From assembly GCF_001577775.1 (NCBI RefSeq), contig NZ_CP010835.1:1594264-1658263 (forward strand): a stretch of 64,000 nt of DNA, in the 5' to 3' direction. Below, in pieces: positions 35,176-44,490 of the stretch. This stretch comes from Pyrococcus kukulkanii (lineage in GTDB: Archaea > Methanobacteriota_B > Thermococci > Thermococcales > Thermococcaceae). Positions within the stretch are counted from its first letter, which is position 1. Every line of letters starts with the position of its first letter. The notes beneath the pieces are model-generated. The model did not search any database and was not told the DNA's origin. It was given only the letters and a program-made list of their open reading frames with translations. A program made the position numbers and the translations under genes.

Positions 35176-35970
35176 TTAACTAAACTCGAAGATTCTATAC
35201 ATATCCACGATTGCCATTATTCTTGCTATCCTCTCTTCGTACGTTGGATGTGTACTAACTAATAATGTAGTTATGTTAAGCTTCTCATCTTTTTTCCTAT
35301 CTATCTGAGGTTGTATAGTTGGTAGGGGAATATCCTTGGAATTTACCATTGTTTCATAGTACTTGAGTTCTTCGAGTGCATTTTTTAGGGCGTATGGAAC
35401 CTCGGCTATTCTTATTGCAACGTTATCAGCTCTAAACTCCCTTTTCCTTAAGAACTTGTGGAGGTATAGCGAATAGGCAACAAACGTTGTCAAGCTTATT
35501 AGTTTTACATGGAATGAAGATCCAAACAGCAACACTGCACCCGATAATACTCCTATCCCGTATTGCCCATACCTAGATATTGGGAATAGTACTGTATCGC
35601 CATTCTTAATGTGACCTATCTCATGCGCTGCAACTGCTAATATTTCGTCCTCACTTAGGACTTCAAATAGGCCTGCCGAGAGAACTATTGAGTTCTTGAA
35701 GGAGTAAGCAGTTGGTATTGGAGAGTCTTCTATGTAAATTGTTGGCATGGGAATTCTGGCTCTATTAGCCATCCTTGCTATACCATCATAAAGCCAGGGC
35801 ATGTCCTCCCACGTGATTTTTGAGTACCTATCTTTTGGGAGTTTTAAACTCAGGGATAACCTATACATCAAATACAACCAAGTCAGGACGCCAAGAGACA
35901 GAAATAACCCCATTTTTTTGAATGTTATTACAGTTATAATAACCTGAAGCAGGAATATCCAATATAGCAT
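35176..35970 (-). CDS. M48 family membrane metalloprotease (HtpX-like)
   Basis: A 264-residue protease with two or more N-terminal helices (LLQVIITVITFKKMGLFLSL and following) and two central ones. The zinc motif is AAHEIGHIKNGD (HExxH), with downstream glutamate in KREFRADNVA. HtpX-type enzymes degrade misfolded membrane proteins. It follows a BlaI-type regulator gene by 13 bp in the same orientation, an arrangement resembling bacterial peptidase/BlaI switch pairs. Confidence 0.88.
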   Translation of the reverse strand: MLYWIFLLQVIITVITFKKMGLFLSLGVLTWLYLMYRLSLSLKLPKDRYSKITWEDMPWLYDGIARMANRARIPMPTIYIEDSPIPTAYSFKNSIVLSAGLFEVLSEDEILAVAAHEIGHIKNGDTVLFPISRYGQYGIGVLSGAVLLFGSSFHVKLISLTTFVAYSLYLHKFLRKREFRADNVAIRIAEVPYALKNALEELKYYETMVNSKDIPLPTIQPQIDRKKDEKLNITTLLVSTHPTYEERIARIMAIVDMYRIFEFS

Positions 35971-35983
35971 CCTATCTCACTTC

Positions 35984-36349
35984 TTACTTCTTAATTTTTG
36001 AGAGATATGCATATGTAGCTTCCCTAAAGTTTGCCATTAACGATTCTATTATTTTCTCAACAATTTTCCTTTCAAATTCTTCCCTTGTTGTTGTTACGCT
36101 ATATACATATCGTATTCCTCCCCTGCCTCTCTCCATTCTCCTTTTTAATAGGTTTTTTTCACATAGCCTGTTCATTAGGATACTAACCGTAGATCTCCTT
36201 AGCTCAGGATATTTTTTCTTTAGATACTCGTAAACTTCTCCGGCAGTTGCCTCCTGTACTTCCCACATATATTCCATAATCTCAGCTTCTAGTGCGGGAA
36301 GAACAGCCTTTATTCCTTTTTGGTTTAATTTAAATTCGCTAGGTTCCAT
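35984..36349 (-). CDS. BlaI/MecI-type winged-helix repressor
   Basis: A 121-residue regulator with the BlaI pattern ALEAEIMEYMWEVQEATAGE, the recognition helix RRSTVSILMNRLCEKNLLKR, wing RGRGGIRYVYS and a C-terminal dimerisation helix. Bacterial BlaI represses antibiotic-response or copper genes and is inactivated by a peptidase. Start is either of two adjacent ATGs (36352 or 36349); GGAGGG spacing favours the second. Immediately upstream of the M48 peptidase gene, so it probably controls that operon. Confidence 0.8.
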   Translation of the reverse strand: MEPSEFKLNQKGIKAVLPALEAEIMEYMWEVQEATAGEVYEYLKKKYPELRRSTVSILMNRLCEKNLLKRRMERGRGGIRYVYSVTTTREEFERKIVEKIIESLMANFREATYAYLSKIKK

Positions 36350-36390
36350 CATGATCCCTCCGGTTCTATCTATTATTAACTAAAATCAAA

Positions 36391-36747
36391 TTAAGGTTTT
36401 CGCTTCAGCAAGTCTTCTATCTCTTTTAGCTTAATTCCAATTTCCCTATTAAGATCAGTTATTTCCCTCTCTATCCTATCGATATCAAGGTACAGTTTGA
36501 ACATTAAAAGATATGCTAGTCCTATCATTGAAACAAATAATGCATCTAATCCCCTACCGAGGCCCAGGATCTTTTTTATTTCCATCGATATTTTTACTGG
36601 AACTAAGGACACTATTAGTAATATCATAAAAAATAATTCCCAGGCTATAAGGTCAGATAATTCCAGCTTTTGATTCTTAAATTTAAGAAATACATATACC
36701 ATTAGTCCAAGTATGGTAAATAACGCTATGTACTGAATTGTATACAT
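36391..36747 (-). CDS. DUF2304 membrane protein associated with glycosyltransferase
   Basis: A 118-residue protein with three transmembrane helices (YIALFTILGLMVYVFLKF; DLIAWELFFMILLIVSLVPV; ALFVSMIGLAYLLMFKLYL) and a C-terminal coiled coil. This is the usual DUF2304 layout, and the family is typically found next to dolichol-phosphate glycosyltransferases, as here. ATG 36747 is set by GGAGGTGA five bases upstream; it starts within a few bases of the transferase stop. Probably helps anchor or regulate that enzyme. Confidence 0.75.
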   Translation of the reverse strand: MYTIQYIALFTILGLMVYVFLKFKNQKLELSDLIAWELFFMILLIVSLVPVKISMEIKKILGLGRGLDALFVSMIGLAYLLMFKLYLDIDRIEREITDLNREIGIKLKEIEDLLKRKP

Positions 36748-36752
36748 GTTAA

Positions 36753-37607
36753 TCACCTCCTAAACGCGTCTAAGAGTAAGTTGAGAGCAATCTTTATCCC
36801 CTCTATAACATTAGTTCCTTTTTTCATTGAGTACTCGGTGTATACTGCCTTTATTGGCACTTCCACTATCTTGCATTTATTCTTGGCAGCCTTAACTATT
36901 ATCTCGCTAGATACGGCATATCTATCGCATGTAATCCTAATTTTCTTTGCACATTCTGCAGAAATTACCCTTAATCCGCTTTGGGTATCTGAAACATATT
37001 TCATAGCAAAGATTGCGGTTATTACGTCTAAACCAAAATTGCCTATCCTCTTAATTAGGGGCATTTGAGATGTGTCTCCTTTTAACCTACTTCCTATTGC
37101 GAGATTGGCTTTTCCTTCCACCACCGGTTTCATAACCTTAAGCGCGTCTTCAATTAAGTGTTGTCCATCAGCATCAAACGTTACAATAATCCTTGCGTTC
37201 TTTTTTAAGGCATAGGCTATACCAGTTCCAAGGGCTCCTCCGAGTCCCCTATTTATTAAATGAGTAATGACATTAACACCCTTAGACTTCGCTATCTCTT
37301 CTGTTCTATCTGAACTCCCGTCATTAACAACTATTATCCTATCTGGAGGGAATACTTCAATAAGTTCGTCGAGGACTTTTCCAATTGTCTTCTCCTCATT
37401 ATAAGCTGGAACAACAACGTAAGTACCTAAAAGATTCGTGATTATGCTCTCTAACTCGTCTAAGGATTTCCCTTCGTACTTGACACCTCTAAACTCTACG
37501 AAATATTTACCCACGAAAGGTAAGTTTTCCTCATCCCCGATATCTATTCCCAAAGTAGTGAGAAAGTTGATTAAGCTTTCCTCGCATCTTACTTTTTCAA
37601 GCTTCAT
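36753..37607 (-). CDS. Glycosyltransferase family 2, dolichol-phosphate sugar synthase-like, with N-terminal extension
   Basis: A 284-residue GT2 enzyme. Residues about 60-284 are the GT-A catalytic domain: VVVPAYNEEKTIGKVLDELI, VVNDGSSDRTEEIA, TFDADGQHLIED, DTQSGLRVIS. The first 60 residues form a small alpha/beta domain (GVKYEGKSLDELESI) not seen in simple DPM synthases. It is coupled to DUF2304. The start ATG 37607 and the aRF1 promoter share the TTTATAAA element at 37630-37637. Confidence 0.85.
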   Translation of the reverse strand: MKLEKVRCEESLINFLTTLGIDIGDEENLPFVGKYFVEFRGVKYEGKSLDELESIITNLLGTYVVVPAYNEEKTIGKVLDELIEVFPPDRIIVVNDGSSDRTEEIAKSKGVNVITHLINRGLGGALGTGIAYALKKNARIIVTFDADGQHLIEDALKVMKPVVEGKANLAIGSRLKGDTSQMPLIKRIGNFGLDVITAIFAMKYVSDTQSGLRVISAECAKKIRITCDRYAVSSEIIVKAAKNKCKIVEVPIKAVYTEYSMKKGTNVIEGIKIALNLLLDAFRR

Positions 37608-37629
37608 GTTTCCTTCACCATGCCAAACC

Positions 37630-37637
37630 TTTATAAA
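37630..37637. promoter_or_regulatory. Shared TATA element between prf1 and divergent glycosyltransferase
   Basis: TTTATAAA is nearly symmetric and lies 46 bp before the prf1 ATG on one side and 23 bp from the glycosyltransferase ATG on the other. It could serve both directions. A second plus-strand candidate, TTTTTAAA, lies at about 37646-37653. Confidence 0.4.
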
Positions 37638-37679
37638 TTGGCCAGATTTTTAAACCTTTGTACGTGAGAGGTGAGAAAA

Positions 37680-38924
37680 ATGACTCAGCGTGACGCTCAA
37701 CTTTATGAATTGAAGAAGAAGATCGACGAACTCAAGAAGATTAGAGGGAGAGGAACGGAGTTAATTTCACTCTATATACCTGCAGGGTACGATCTGAGCA
37801 AGGTAATGCAGCAGCTTAGGGAGGAATATAGCACGGCTCAGAACATAAAGTCGAAGACAACAAGGAAGAACGTACTTGGGGCTCTTGAGAGGGCAATGCA
37901 ACACCTCAAACTTTACAAACAGACGCCAGAGAATGGATTAGCTTTGTTCGTTGGGAACGTGAGCGAGATGGAGGGAGTTACGGACATAAGGCTTTGGGCA
38001 ATAATCCCACCAGAGCCCCTGAACGTTAGACTATATCGATGTGATCAGACGTTCGTTACTGAACCTCTCGAAGAGATGCTTAGGGTTAAGGATGCCTACG
38101 GCTTAATTACGGTCGAGAAGAACGAGGCAACGATAGGGCTTCTTAGGGGCAAGAGGATTGAGGTTCTTGATGAGCTAACATCTAACGTCCCAGGAAAGAC
38201 AAGAGCTGGAGGTCAGTCAGCTCGAAGATATGAGAGAATTAGGGAACAGGAAACCCATGAATTTATGAAGAGAATTGGAGAACACGCAAACAGAGCCTTT
38301 CTTCCGCTTCTCGAGAAGGGTGAGCTTAAGGGCATAATAATTGGAGGTCCTGGGCCCACTAAGGAGGAGTTTGTTGAGGGAGACTACCTGCACCACGAGC
38401 TCAAGAAGAAGATAATCGGGGTAGTTGATATTAGTTATCACGGCGAATATGGGCTCAGGGAGTTAGTGGCCAAGGCCGCCGATATACTCAGGGATCACGA
38501 AGTCATAAGGGAGAGAAATCTCGTCAATGAATTCCTCAAGCACGTCGTTAAGGACACCGGTTTCGCAACCTATGGTGAGAGGGAGGTCAGGAAAGCCTTG
38601 GAGATAGGGGCTGTAGATACCCTGCTGATAAGTGAAGGCTACAACAAAGTCAGGGTTAGGGCCAAGTGCAACAACTGCGGCTGGGAAGAGCTTAAGACCA
38701 TGACCGAGGAGGACTTTGAGGTTTACAAGAGAAAGCTGAACAGATGTCCCAAGTGCGGAAGCCAGAACATAAGCTTTGAGAAGTGGGATGTTGCTGAGGA
38801 ATTAATAAAAATGGCAGAGGAATCAGGGGCCAATGTTGAAATTATCTCCCTTGACACCGAGGAAGGTCAGCAGTTCTATAGGGCGTTCGGTGGACTTGGA
38901 GCTATATTGAGATTTAAGATTTAG
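37680..38924 (+). CDS. prf1: Peptide chain release factor aRF1
   Basis: A 414-residue class I release factor recognising all three stop codons. Domain 1 holds NIKS at residues 55-58. Domain 2 holds GGQ at 177-179 ([13 protein letters not shown]), which triggers peptidyl-tRNA hydrolysis. Domain 3 has a zinc-type insertion CNNCGWEE...CPKCGSQ. The length is normal for archaea. ATG 37680 is supported by GAGGTGAG four bases upstream, so the GTG nine bases earlier is not used. Convergent 11-bp overlap with trpB2. Confidence 0.96.
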   Translation: MTQRDAQLYELKKKIDELKKIRGRGTELISLYIPAGYDLSKVMQQLREEYSTAQNIKSKTTRKNVLGALERAMQHLKLYKQTPENGLALFVGNVSEMEGVTDIRLWAIIPPEPLNVRLYRCDQTFVTEPLEEMLRVKDAYGLITVEKNEATIGLLRGKRIEVLDELTSNVPGKTRAGGQSARRYERIREQETHEFMKRIGEHANRAFLPLLEKGELKGIIIGGPGPTKEEFVEGDYLHHELKKKIIGVVDISYHGEYGLRELVAKAADILRDHEVIRERNLVNEFLKHVVKDTGFATYGEREVRKALEIGAVDTLLISEGYNKVRVRAKCNNCGWEELKTMTEEDFEVYKRKLNRCPKCGSQNISFEKWDVAEELIKMAEESGANVEIISLDTEEGQQFYRAFGGLGAILRFKI

Positions 38925-40245
38925 CGCTCAGGATTGGGAATTCTTCTGGTTCATAATCCTCTAATTTTCCATCTAAGAAGTCTTCGTAGCCCTTTAGGTC
39001 TAAAAGACCATGTCCGCTGAGATTGAACAATATGACTATTTCTTTGCCCTCTTTTTTCGCTTCTAGTGCCTTATCTATTGCGGCTTTTACGGCATGTGCG
39101 CTTTCTGGGGCCGGGACTATCCCTTCGGCCTTTGCAAAGAGCACGGCTGCTTCAAAGACCTCAGTCTGGTGGTAGGCTATTGGCTTGACTATTCCGTGGT
39201 TAAGTAGAATGCTAAGGGTTGGTGCCAGTCCGTGGTACCTCAGTCCTCCAGCATGAATTGGGGGAACATAATAGGTGTGACCCAGGGTGTGCATCTTCAT
39301 CTTTGGGGTTAGCCTTCCGGAGTCTCCGTAATCGTAGGTATAAACTCCCCTCGTCATGCTAGGGGCTGCTCTAGGTTCCACCGCTATGAATTCGTGATCT
39401 GTCTTTCCATCGAGTACATCCTTAACGAAGGGATACGCTAAACCTGCAAAGTTGCTTCCTCCTCCTACACATCCAACTATAACGTCAGGCTCCTCGAACT
39501 CTTTCATCTGCTCTTTAGCCTCGAGTCCAATAACCGTTTGGTGCATTAGGACGTGATTTAAGACACTACCAAGGGAGTACCTAGCCTTTTCGTTCTTGAG
39601 AACGTCCTCAATTGCCTCACTTATTGCTATTCCCAAACTACCCGGATGATTAGGATTCTCTTTCAAGAACTTCCTCCCAATCTCCGTATTTTCGCTTGGG
39701 CTTGGGAATATTTCCGCACCGTAGACCCGCATGAGTGTCTTCCTGTATGGTTTCTGGTAATAGCTGGCCCTTGCCATATAGACCCTAACTTTTAGACCCA
39801 TGAGGGCTCCGGCAAGGCTTAGCGCGGTTCCCCACTGGCCTGCACCCGTCTCTGTAACCAGCCTTCCTATCCCCTGCTTCTTCGCGTAGTAGGCTTGGGC
39901 CAGGGCAGTGTTTATCTTGTGGCTCCCGGTAACGGTTGCGCCTTCGTACTTGAAGTATATCCTCGCCGGAGTGCTCAATATTTTCTCAAGGTTCGTTGCC
40001 CTGAAAAGGGGCGTTGGCCTGCCTATCTTTGAGTACATTTCTCTAACTTTCTTCGGGATTTCAATATACCTTTCCTGGCTTATCTCCTGTTTTACGAGTT
40101 CCTCTGCAAATATCCTCTTTAGCTTTTCTGGGTTTATTGGTTCGTCGGTTTCTGGATCTAGGGGTGGTGCTAGGGGCTCTGGCAGATCTGGCAGTATATT
40201 ATACCATTTCCTGGGTATTTTACCATCTGGGAGAACTACTTTCAT
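38914..40245 (-). CDS. trpB2: Tryptophan synthase beta-like protein TrpB2
   Basis: A 443-residue PLP enzyme. The long N-terminus ([20 protein letters not shown]) marks the TrpB2 class rather than TrpB1. The PLP lysine lies in [17 protein letters not shown], the catalytic region is [11 protein letters not shown], and phosphate binding is [11 protein letters not shown]. TrpB2 condenses indole (or a related donor) with serine or phosphoserine, without a standard TrpA contact. It stands alone here, without trpA. ATG 40245 has GGAGGTGATT upstream. The 148 bp beyond it hold no gene that I can see. Confidence 0.92.
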   Translation of the reverse strand: MKVVLPDGKIPRKWYNILPDLPEPLAPPLDPETDEPINPEKLKRIFAEELVKQEISQERYIEIPKKVREMYSKIGRPTPLFRATNLEKILSTPARIYFKYEGATVTGSHKINTALAQAYYAKKQGIGRLVTETGAGQWGTALSLAGALMGLKVRVYMARASYYQKPYRKTLMRVYGAEIFPSPSENTEIGRKFLKENPNHPGSLGIAISEAIEDVLKNEKARYSLGSVLNHVLMHQTVIGLEAKEQMKEFEEPDVIVGCVGGGSNFAGLAYPFVKDVLDGKTDHEFIAVEPRAAPSMTRGVYTYDYGDSGRLTPKMKMHTLGHTYYVPPIHAGGLRYHGLAPTLSILLNHGIVKPIAYHQTEVFEAAVLFAKAEGIVPAPESAHAVKAAIDKALEAKKEGKEIVILFNLSGHGLLDLKGYEDFLDGKLEDYEPEEFPILSAKS

Positions 40246-40393
40246 GGAATCACCTCCAGGAGAATAGCCTCTAATCTAGTGGGAGCTCCAAAAACAAGCC
40301 CCCCTATTCAAGCCAAAAACAATCACTCCTGCATGTCATGGAGCATCGAAGAAAAGGAAAGGTGAATATTAAAAAATGTTTGGACAGGTGGAG

Positions 40394-41230
40394 CTACCTA
40401 GAGGTTATATAGGAAACACCAGCTGCGGCAAATATTAAGACCTCTAAGATCTTGTACGCGTTCTCCATGGTTTCTGCGGTGAACTCTACCTCTTTCCCAC
40501 TCTTTCTGTGGATGAATGGTAGCAACTCTGCAACCTCAGCATAAGCACTGTTCAAGAACCTGACCTCAACTTTTATGGGCTTTTCAAGTTTGAACGGCTT
40601 TAGTTCCCTCTTCCTAAGCTTTTCAACAGTTGCCCTTGTTTTCTCCCTGAGCTCCTCCTCAATCTTTCTCAATGATGGGCTTATCGCTGAATACCTTCCT
40701 GAGGCCTTCTTTAGGGTTACAAACTCTGCCCATGGTAAAAGTTCAAGATCTTTCTTCAGGGCCTCATCACCGGCAACAAGACCCACCGGAATTTCCCATT
40801 CTCCAAGCAACATAGCGTTCATTAGACACTCGCTTACTTCTATCCCGTTTATGGTTATTCTGTCTATCGTCGCTCCGCTGTACGTGTGATCGAACGTTGC
40901 GTAGCTTGTTCCGGCCTTGGCATGGTACCCCAGGAATATTGCTAAGTCACTCCCTTTGGCAAATGCAACCATGCTGAGCGGTCTTGGGAATCCCCTAACT
41001 AGCGAAACGAAGTCTGGCATCTCCTCGGGAATCACGTTGACCATTGGACCGTGTGAATCCGCAACAACTATCTCCTCAAATCCTTGAGCATGAAGCTCTT
41101 CTGCAACCGCCCTTACTATCCTAGTTGCCACCTTCCTTGCTTCATTGTATAGGGCTCCCTTTACAAAAAGGTGCTCCCTGCTGACTATATATGGCAACCC
41201 CTCAAGGTCGACTGATATGAAGGCCTTCAT
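40394..41230 (-). CDS. dppA: M55 family D-aminopeptidase (DppA-like)
   Basis: A 278-residue zinc peptidase, MKAFISVDLEGLPYIVSREH at the N-terminus with metal ligands D-x-E. Further ligands lie in VADSHGPMVNVIPEEMP, SLVRGFPRPLSMV and GYHAKAGTSYATFDHTYSG. DppA-type enzymes form decamers and hydrolyse D-amino-acid-containing dipeptides. ATG 41230 is chosen because GGTGGT lies four bases upstream. Divergent from hypA with a 134-bp gap. Confidence 0.88.
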   Translation of the reverse strand: MKAFISVDLEGLPYIVSREHLFVKGALYNEARKVATRIVRAVAEELHAQGFEEIVVADSHGPMVNVIPEEMPDFVSLVRGFPRPLSMVAFAKGSDLAIFLGYHAKAGTSYATFDHTYSGATIDRITINGIEVSECLMNAMLLGEWEIPVGLVAGDEALKKDLELLPWAEFVTLKKASGRYSAISPSLRKIEEELREKTRATVEKLRKRELKPFKLEKPIKVEVRFLNSAYAEVAELLPFIHRKSGKEVEFTAETMENAYKILEVLIFAAAGVSYITSR

Positions 41231-41364
41231 ATGAACCACCAACAATATTTAGAGCGATGAGATATAAATGTTATCAGTACTATCAGCGTCTTAATAGGAG
41301 AAACCCTTGGTTGAAAACTCCCCAATTTATAAGGTGTGCTACCGAAGTCTAGTTTGGTGATAAC

Positions 41365-41781
41365 ATGCACGAGTGGGCCTTGGCTGATGCTATCGTTAGG
41401 ACGGTTCTCGATTATGCTCAAAAGGAGGGAGCCTCGAAAGTCCTTGCAGTTAAAGTTATCCTGGGGGAATTGCAGGATGTGAACGCTGATATCGTGGGAT
41501 TTGCAATGAGGGAGCTTTTTAAGGGCACGATAGCAGAGAACGCGGAGATAATATTCGAAGAGGAGGAGGCAGTATTCAAGTGCCGTGCATGTGGACATGA
41601 GTGGAGGCTTAAGGATGTAAAGGACAAGCTGGATGACAGGATAAGAGAGGACATTCACTTCATTCCAGAGGTTGTTCACGCTTTTATCTCATGCCCCAAC
41701 TGTGGAAGCCACGATTTTGAGGTGGTAAAGGGGAGGGGAGTTTACATAGGGGGAATAAAAATCGAAAAGGAGAGTGAGTGA
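41365..41781 (+). CDS. hypA: Hydrogenase nickel metallochaperone HypA
   Basis: A 138-residue protein. The N-terminal MHEWALADAIVRTVL carries the Ni-binding Met1-His2(-Glu3). A zinc ribbon follows with FKCRACGHEW and CPNCGSHD around an insertion typical of Thermococcales HypA (residues about 85-110). It delivers nickel to [NiFe]-hydrogenase large subunits. A TATA TTTATAAG at about 41325-41332 leads it. The start of the downstream HypB lies at its stop, giving one operon. Confidence 0.95.
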   Translation: MHEWALADAIVRTVLDYAQKEGASKVLAVKVILGELQDVNADIVGFAMRELFKGTIAENAEIIFEEEEAVFKCRACGHEWRLKDVKDKLDDRIREDIHFIPEVVHAFISCPNCGSHDFEVVKGRGVYIGGIKIEKESE

Positions 41782-41782
41782 A

Positions 41783-42508
41783 ATGATTGATCCCAGAGAA
41801 ATTGCGATTTCGGCAAGGCTTGAAAGAGTTGAGAGGGTAATTCCGGTTGTCAGCGGAAAGGGAGGAGTTGGTAAATCCCTAGTCTCCACGGTTCTAGCTC
41901 TGTCTTTAGCTGAAGCCGGTCATAAGGTTGGTCTTTTAGATCTTGACTTCCATGGAGCAAGCGATCACATAATCCTGGGTTTTGAGCCTAAAGACTTCCC
42001 TGAGGAAGATAAAGGAGTAGTTCCTCCAGTGGTTCACGGGATAAAGTTCATGAGTATCGTTTACTACACCGAGAATAGACCAACTCCTCTCAGGGGCAAG
42101 GAAATAAGCGATGCTCTCATAGAGCTCCTGACGATAACAAGGTGGGACGAGCTTGATTATCTCATAATAGACATGCCCCCAGGGCTTGGGGATCAATTCT
42201 TGGATGTCCTAAGGTTTCTCAAGCGTGGCGAGTTCTTGATAGTTGCTACTCCATCAAAACTGGCCTTAAATGTCGTTGAAAAGCTAATTCAGCTATTAAA
42301 AGAAGAAAACCGGGAGATACTTGGCATAATCGAGAACATGAAGCTCGATGAGGAGAAAGACGTTAAGGAGCTCGCAGAGAAGTACGGGGTTAGGTACCTT
42401 GCCGGCATTAAGTTCTACCCGAACCTTGAGTTAAAGATAGGGAACGTTGATGAGCTCATGAAAACGGAGTTTGCAGAAGAAATAAGGAGAGTTGCTACTT
42501 CAATCTGA
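41783..42508 (+). CDS. hypB: HypB, Mrp/MinD-type ATPase partner of HypA
   Basis: A 241-residue SIMIBI ATPase with [19 protein letters not shown], switch [14 protein letters not shown] and Walker B-like [13 protein letters not shown]. It is not the GTPase-type HypB of bacteria. From T. kodakarensis work I recall this ATPase-type HypB binding HypA and raising its nickel affinity. ATG 41783 (MIDPREIAI) is preferred, matching that homologue; GTG 41774 is upstream in frame. The convergent Nudix gene overlaps by 14 bp. Confidence 0.9.
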   Translation: MIDPREIAISARLERVERVIPVVSGKGGVGKSLVSTVLALSLAEAGHKVGLLDLDFHGASDHIILGFEPKDFPEEDKGVVPPVVHGIKFMSIVYYTENRPTPLRGKEISDALIELLTITRWDELDYLIIDMPPGLGDQFLDVLRFLKRGEFLIVATPSKLALNVVEKLIQLLKEENREILGIIENMKLDEEKDVKELAEKYGVRYLAGIKFYPNLELKIGNVDELMKTEFAEEIRRVATSI

Positions 42509-43004
42509 GGGCATCCTCTATTATCTTCGCATGGTCGAACGCAAGTTTTTCCTTTACCCTCTCTATTTCTTGAATTGGGATGACGGTTACATCCCTTGCG
42601 TCATCTCCAGCCTTAAGTTCCCCACTACCAACGGCAAGGAATGCTATCGTGATTGTGTGCCCCCTTGGGTCCCTGTTTGGATCTGAGTAAACTCCAACTA
42701 TCCTTAGGAGCTTAACATCGAGTCCTGTTTCTTCTTTTGCCTCCCTTATTGCCGCCTCCTCCACCCTTTCACCGTACTCAACGAAGCCTCCAGGGAGGGC
42801 TAGATAGCCCTTGTAGGGTTCGTTCTTTCTCCTTATCAGGACGATCCCGTTGTTATATATTATAACGAGGTCAACCGTCACTCCTATGCATCTGTGTATC
42901 TCAGCAACTACTCCGTGCTCATCGGCAATTCTCTTGACTTCCTCTTGAAATTCCGTAATATCGTAGCCTTTAGGAGCCTTTATTAAGAGGACATAGCGAT
43001 CCAT
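42495..43004 (-). CDS. Nudix hydrolase (ADP-ribose pyrophosphatase-like)
   Basis: A 169-residue protein. A distinct N-terminal segment of about 50 residues ([20 protein letters not shown]) precedes the Nudix domain with box [20 protein letters not shown] followed by ETGLDV. A downstream [18 protein letters not shown] is frequent in archaeal ADP-ribose or nucleoside-diphosphate hydrolases; the substrate is not certain. ATG 43004 (GGTGGTaaaa before it) is chosen over ATG 43040, because the latter codons belong to the overlapping sRNA. Confidence 0.85.
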   Translation of the reverse strand: MDRYVLLIKAPKGYDITEFQEEVKRIADEHGVVAEIHRCIGVTVDLVIIYNNGIVLIRRKNEPYKGYLALPGGFVEYGERVEEAAIREAKEETGLDVKLLRIVGVYSDPNRDPRGHTITIAFLAVGSGELKAGDDARDVTVIPIQEIERVKEKLAFDHAKIIEDALRLK

Positions 43005-43013
43005 TTTTACCAC

Positions 43014-43076
43014 CCGCTCAGGGAAGTCCCTCCCAATCATCGCGATTCAGCCAATCGAGGCTTCATCATCGCGGTT
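43014..43076 (-). ncRNA. C/D box sRNA spanning the PfkB-kinase stop codon
   Basis: Minus strand: C box ATGATGA (43069-43063), 12-nt guide (43062-43051), D' CTGA (43050-43047, whose TGA is the kinase stop), 3-nt spacer, C' GCGATGA (43043-43037), 15-nt guide (43036-43022), D CTGA (43021-43018). All boxes are canonical and the guides have the right lengths. Flanking CCGC and GCGG can pair as a short terminal stem. Targets were not computed. Confidence 0.8.
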
Positions 43077-43814
43077 CAAGTATTCCTTCAACCCCAGGTT
43101 CAAGAACTTTGCCGTCTCCTCAAGTGCAAACTTTAGGCCTTCTTCGATGCTGAACCTTTCAATTCCATAAGCCAACAAGGCCAAAAATGTATCTCCAGCT
43201 CCCGTTGGGTCTCTAACGGTAATCTTTTTTGGCCTGAACCTAATGGTTTCGTTGGCTATTAAAACTCCCTCATTGCCTCCATTTGTTATCACAAGTATCT
43301 CGGGCATTCCCGGGTTTATTATTTTCTGATACTCTTCAAGGGAAGCGTGGACTATCTTACAGTTAGAGAGGAACCAGCCATCAATTTCTCTAAGGCTAAC
43401 ATACTCTTTTAGCTCCCTTACAAATCCCTGAACGTCAAGGGAGGGCTTCTTAAATAGCGAAACTTGCTCAGGAGTAATCTCGTTAGCCACGGGATTTATG
43501 ATGACTTTCCCTTGAGCCTCTTGGAGTTCATGATCTTTAAATGGGTCCCCCTTAGATATTACCCTAATGACCCTTTCTTCTCCCCTGTAAATGAGCTCGT
43601 AAACTACGCTCGATTTCCCTTCTATGGGGATCAGCTCGACGTACTCCTCCACTTCCTTCAGCCATTCCCTTGGATAATCCATTCCTACCTTTGTGAGAAC
43701 CCTCACATCGGCAAACTTTGATAAAACTAGGGAGGAGTAATACGCTCCTCCGCCTGGTCTTCTCTTTCCTCCTATGATATCGATTGTGAAGTTCCCGATA
43801 ACTGTGAACCTCAT
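43047..43814 (-). CDS. PfkB-family carbohydrate kinase
   Basis: A 255-residue ribokinase-type kinase. N-terminal MRFTVIGNFTIDIIGGKRRPGGGAYYSS has the substrate-binding GGxxx motif. The second PfkB signature DPTGAGDTFLALLAYG carries the catalytic Asp. It is shorter than ribokinase (about 300). The substrate is undetermined; inositol, nucleoside or sugar are possible. ATG 43814 is chosen because the fold starts there and an A/T element 26-30 bp upstream predicts a leaderless mRNA; an in-frame ATG at 43865 overlaps the divergent gene. Confidence 0.8.
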   Translation of the reverse strand: MRFTVIGNFTIDIIGGKRRPGGGAYYSSLVLSKFADVRVLTKVGMDYPREWLKEVEEYVELIPIEGKSSVVYELIYRGEERVIRVISKGDPFKDHELQEAQGKVIINPVANEITPEQVSLFKKPSLDVQGFVRELKEYVSLREIDGWFLSNCKIVHASLEEYQKIINPGMPEILVITNGGNEGVLIANETIRFRPKKITVRDPTGAGDTFLALLAYGIERFSIEEGLKFALEETAKFLNLGLKEYLNRDDEASIG

Positions 43815-43863
43815 GAACTTCCGTACGCGCCATATTTTTAAATCCTCTCCGGAACCTTGCATC
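43815..43863. promoter_or_regulatory. Compact divergent promoter, both transcripts probably leaderless
   Basis: Only 49 bp separate the two start codons. The single A/T element ATATTTTTAAAT (about 43831-43842) is 20-30 bp from both ATGs, and neither ATG has a ribosome site. One bidirectional or two overlapping TATA boxes therefore probably produce two leaderless mRNAs. Confidence 0.5.
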
Positions 43864-44490
43864 ATGCCTTACCTAGTAATTGAACACCTAGAAGAGATAA
43901 GCGAGTGGCTTTTGCTGGAGTACAAGCATGTTGCCCAGTGGTGGGGAGATAGGCTGATCTTCACAAACGTAAGGCCGGAGGAGCGGAAGATTCTCTCGGA
44001 AATCGGTAGTGTGATAACTGAAAGCATAACAAGGTTGCCCTTCGATAAGTCGAAGATCATAATCTTGGATCTTCAGGCTGAAGAGGAGCTGAAGCCGGAA
44101 GATATAGAGGATGACACTATAATAGTCGTGGGGGGAATCCTGGGCGATGCAATTCCAAGGGGCAGGACGAAGGAGTTCATAACATCTAAGATGCCTGGGG
44201 TTAAGGTTAGGCACATAGGGAAGCCCCAGTTCTCGATTGACGGTGCTTCAATAGTTGCAAAGCTTATTGCCGACGGAAGAAGGCTGGAAGAAATTGAATA
44301 TGAGGAGAATCCAACGATAAAGCTCGATGACTTCAGCGAGATAACCCTCCACTATGCCGTTCCAAAGCTTAATGGGAAGTTGCTTTTAACCCCAGGTTTA
44401 ATTGAGCTCCAGAAAAGAGAGCTAGGGTATGAGGAAGATGTAAGTGACGAGGAACTAGTAAAATATTTTGAGGGGAAGAGGGAGCTCTAG
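43864..44490 (+). CDS. SFM1-like SPOUT methyltransferase (DUF431)
   Basis: A 208-residue protein beginning MPYLVIEHLEEISEWLLLEY, a pattern I recognise from the eukaryotic SFM1 family of SPOUT-fold methyltransferases. In yeast SFM1 methylates an arginine of ribosomal protein S3. Archaeal members were annotated as predicted SAM-dependent RNA methyltransferases. The Gly-rich knot region is IIVVGGILGDAIPRGRTKEF. Substrate here unknown. ATG 43864 is used; upstream in-frame codons overlap the kinase gene. Confidence 0.75.
   Translation: MPYLVIEHLEEISEWLLLEYKHVAQWWGDRLIFTNVRPEERKILSEIGSVITESITRLPFDKSKIIILDLQAEEELKPEDIEDDTIIVVGGILGDAIPRGRTKEFITSKMPGVKVRHIGKPQFSIDGASIVAKLIADGRRLEEIEYEENPTIKLDDFSEITLHYAVPKLNGKLLLTPGLIELQKRELGYEEDVSDEELVKYFEGKREL

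Noticed and set aside
40246..40393. Gap between trpB2 and the D-aminopeptidase gene as a possible RNA gene
   Set aside because: No C/D boxes, no GC island and no stable hairpin were found; it holds only the trpB2 leader and the aminopeptidase 3' flank.
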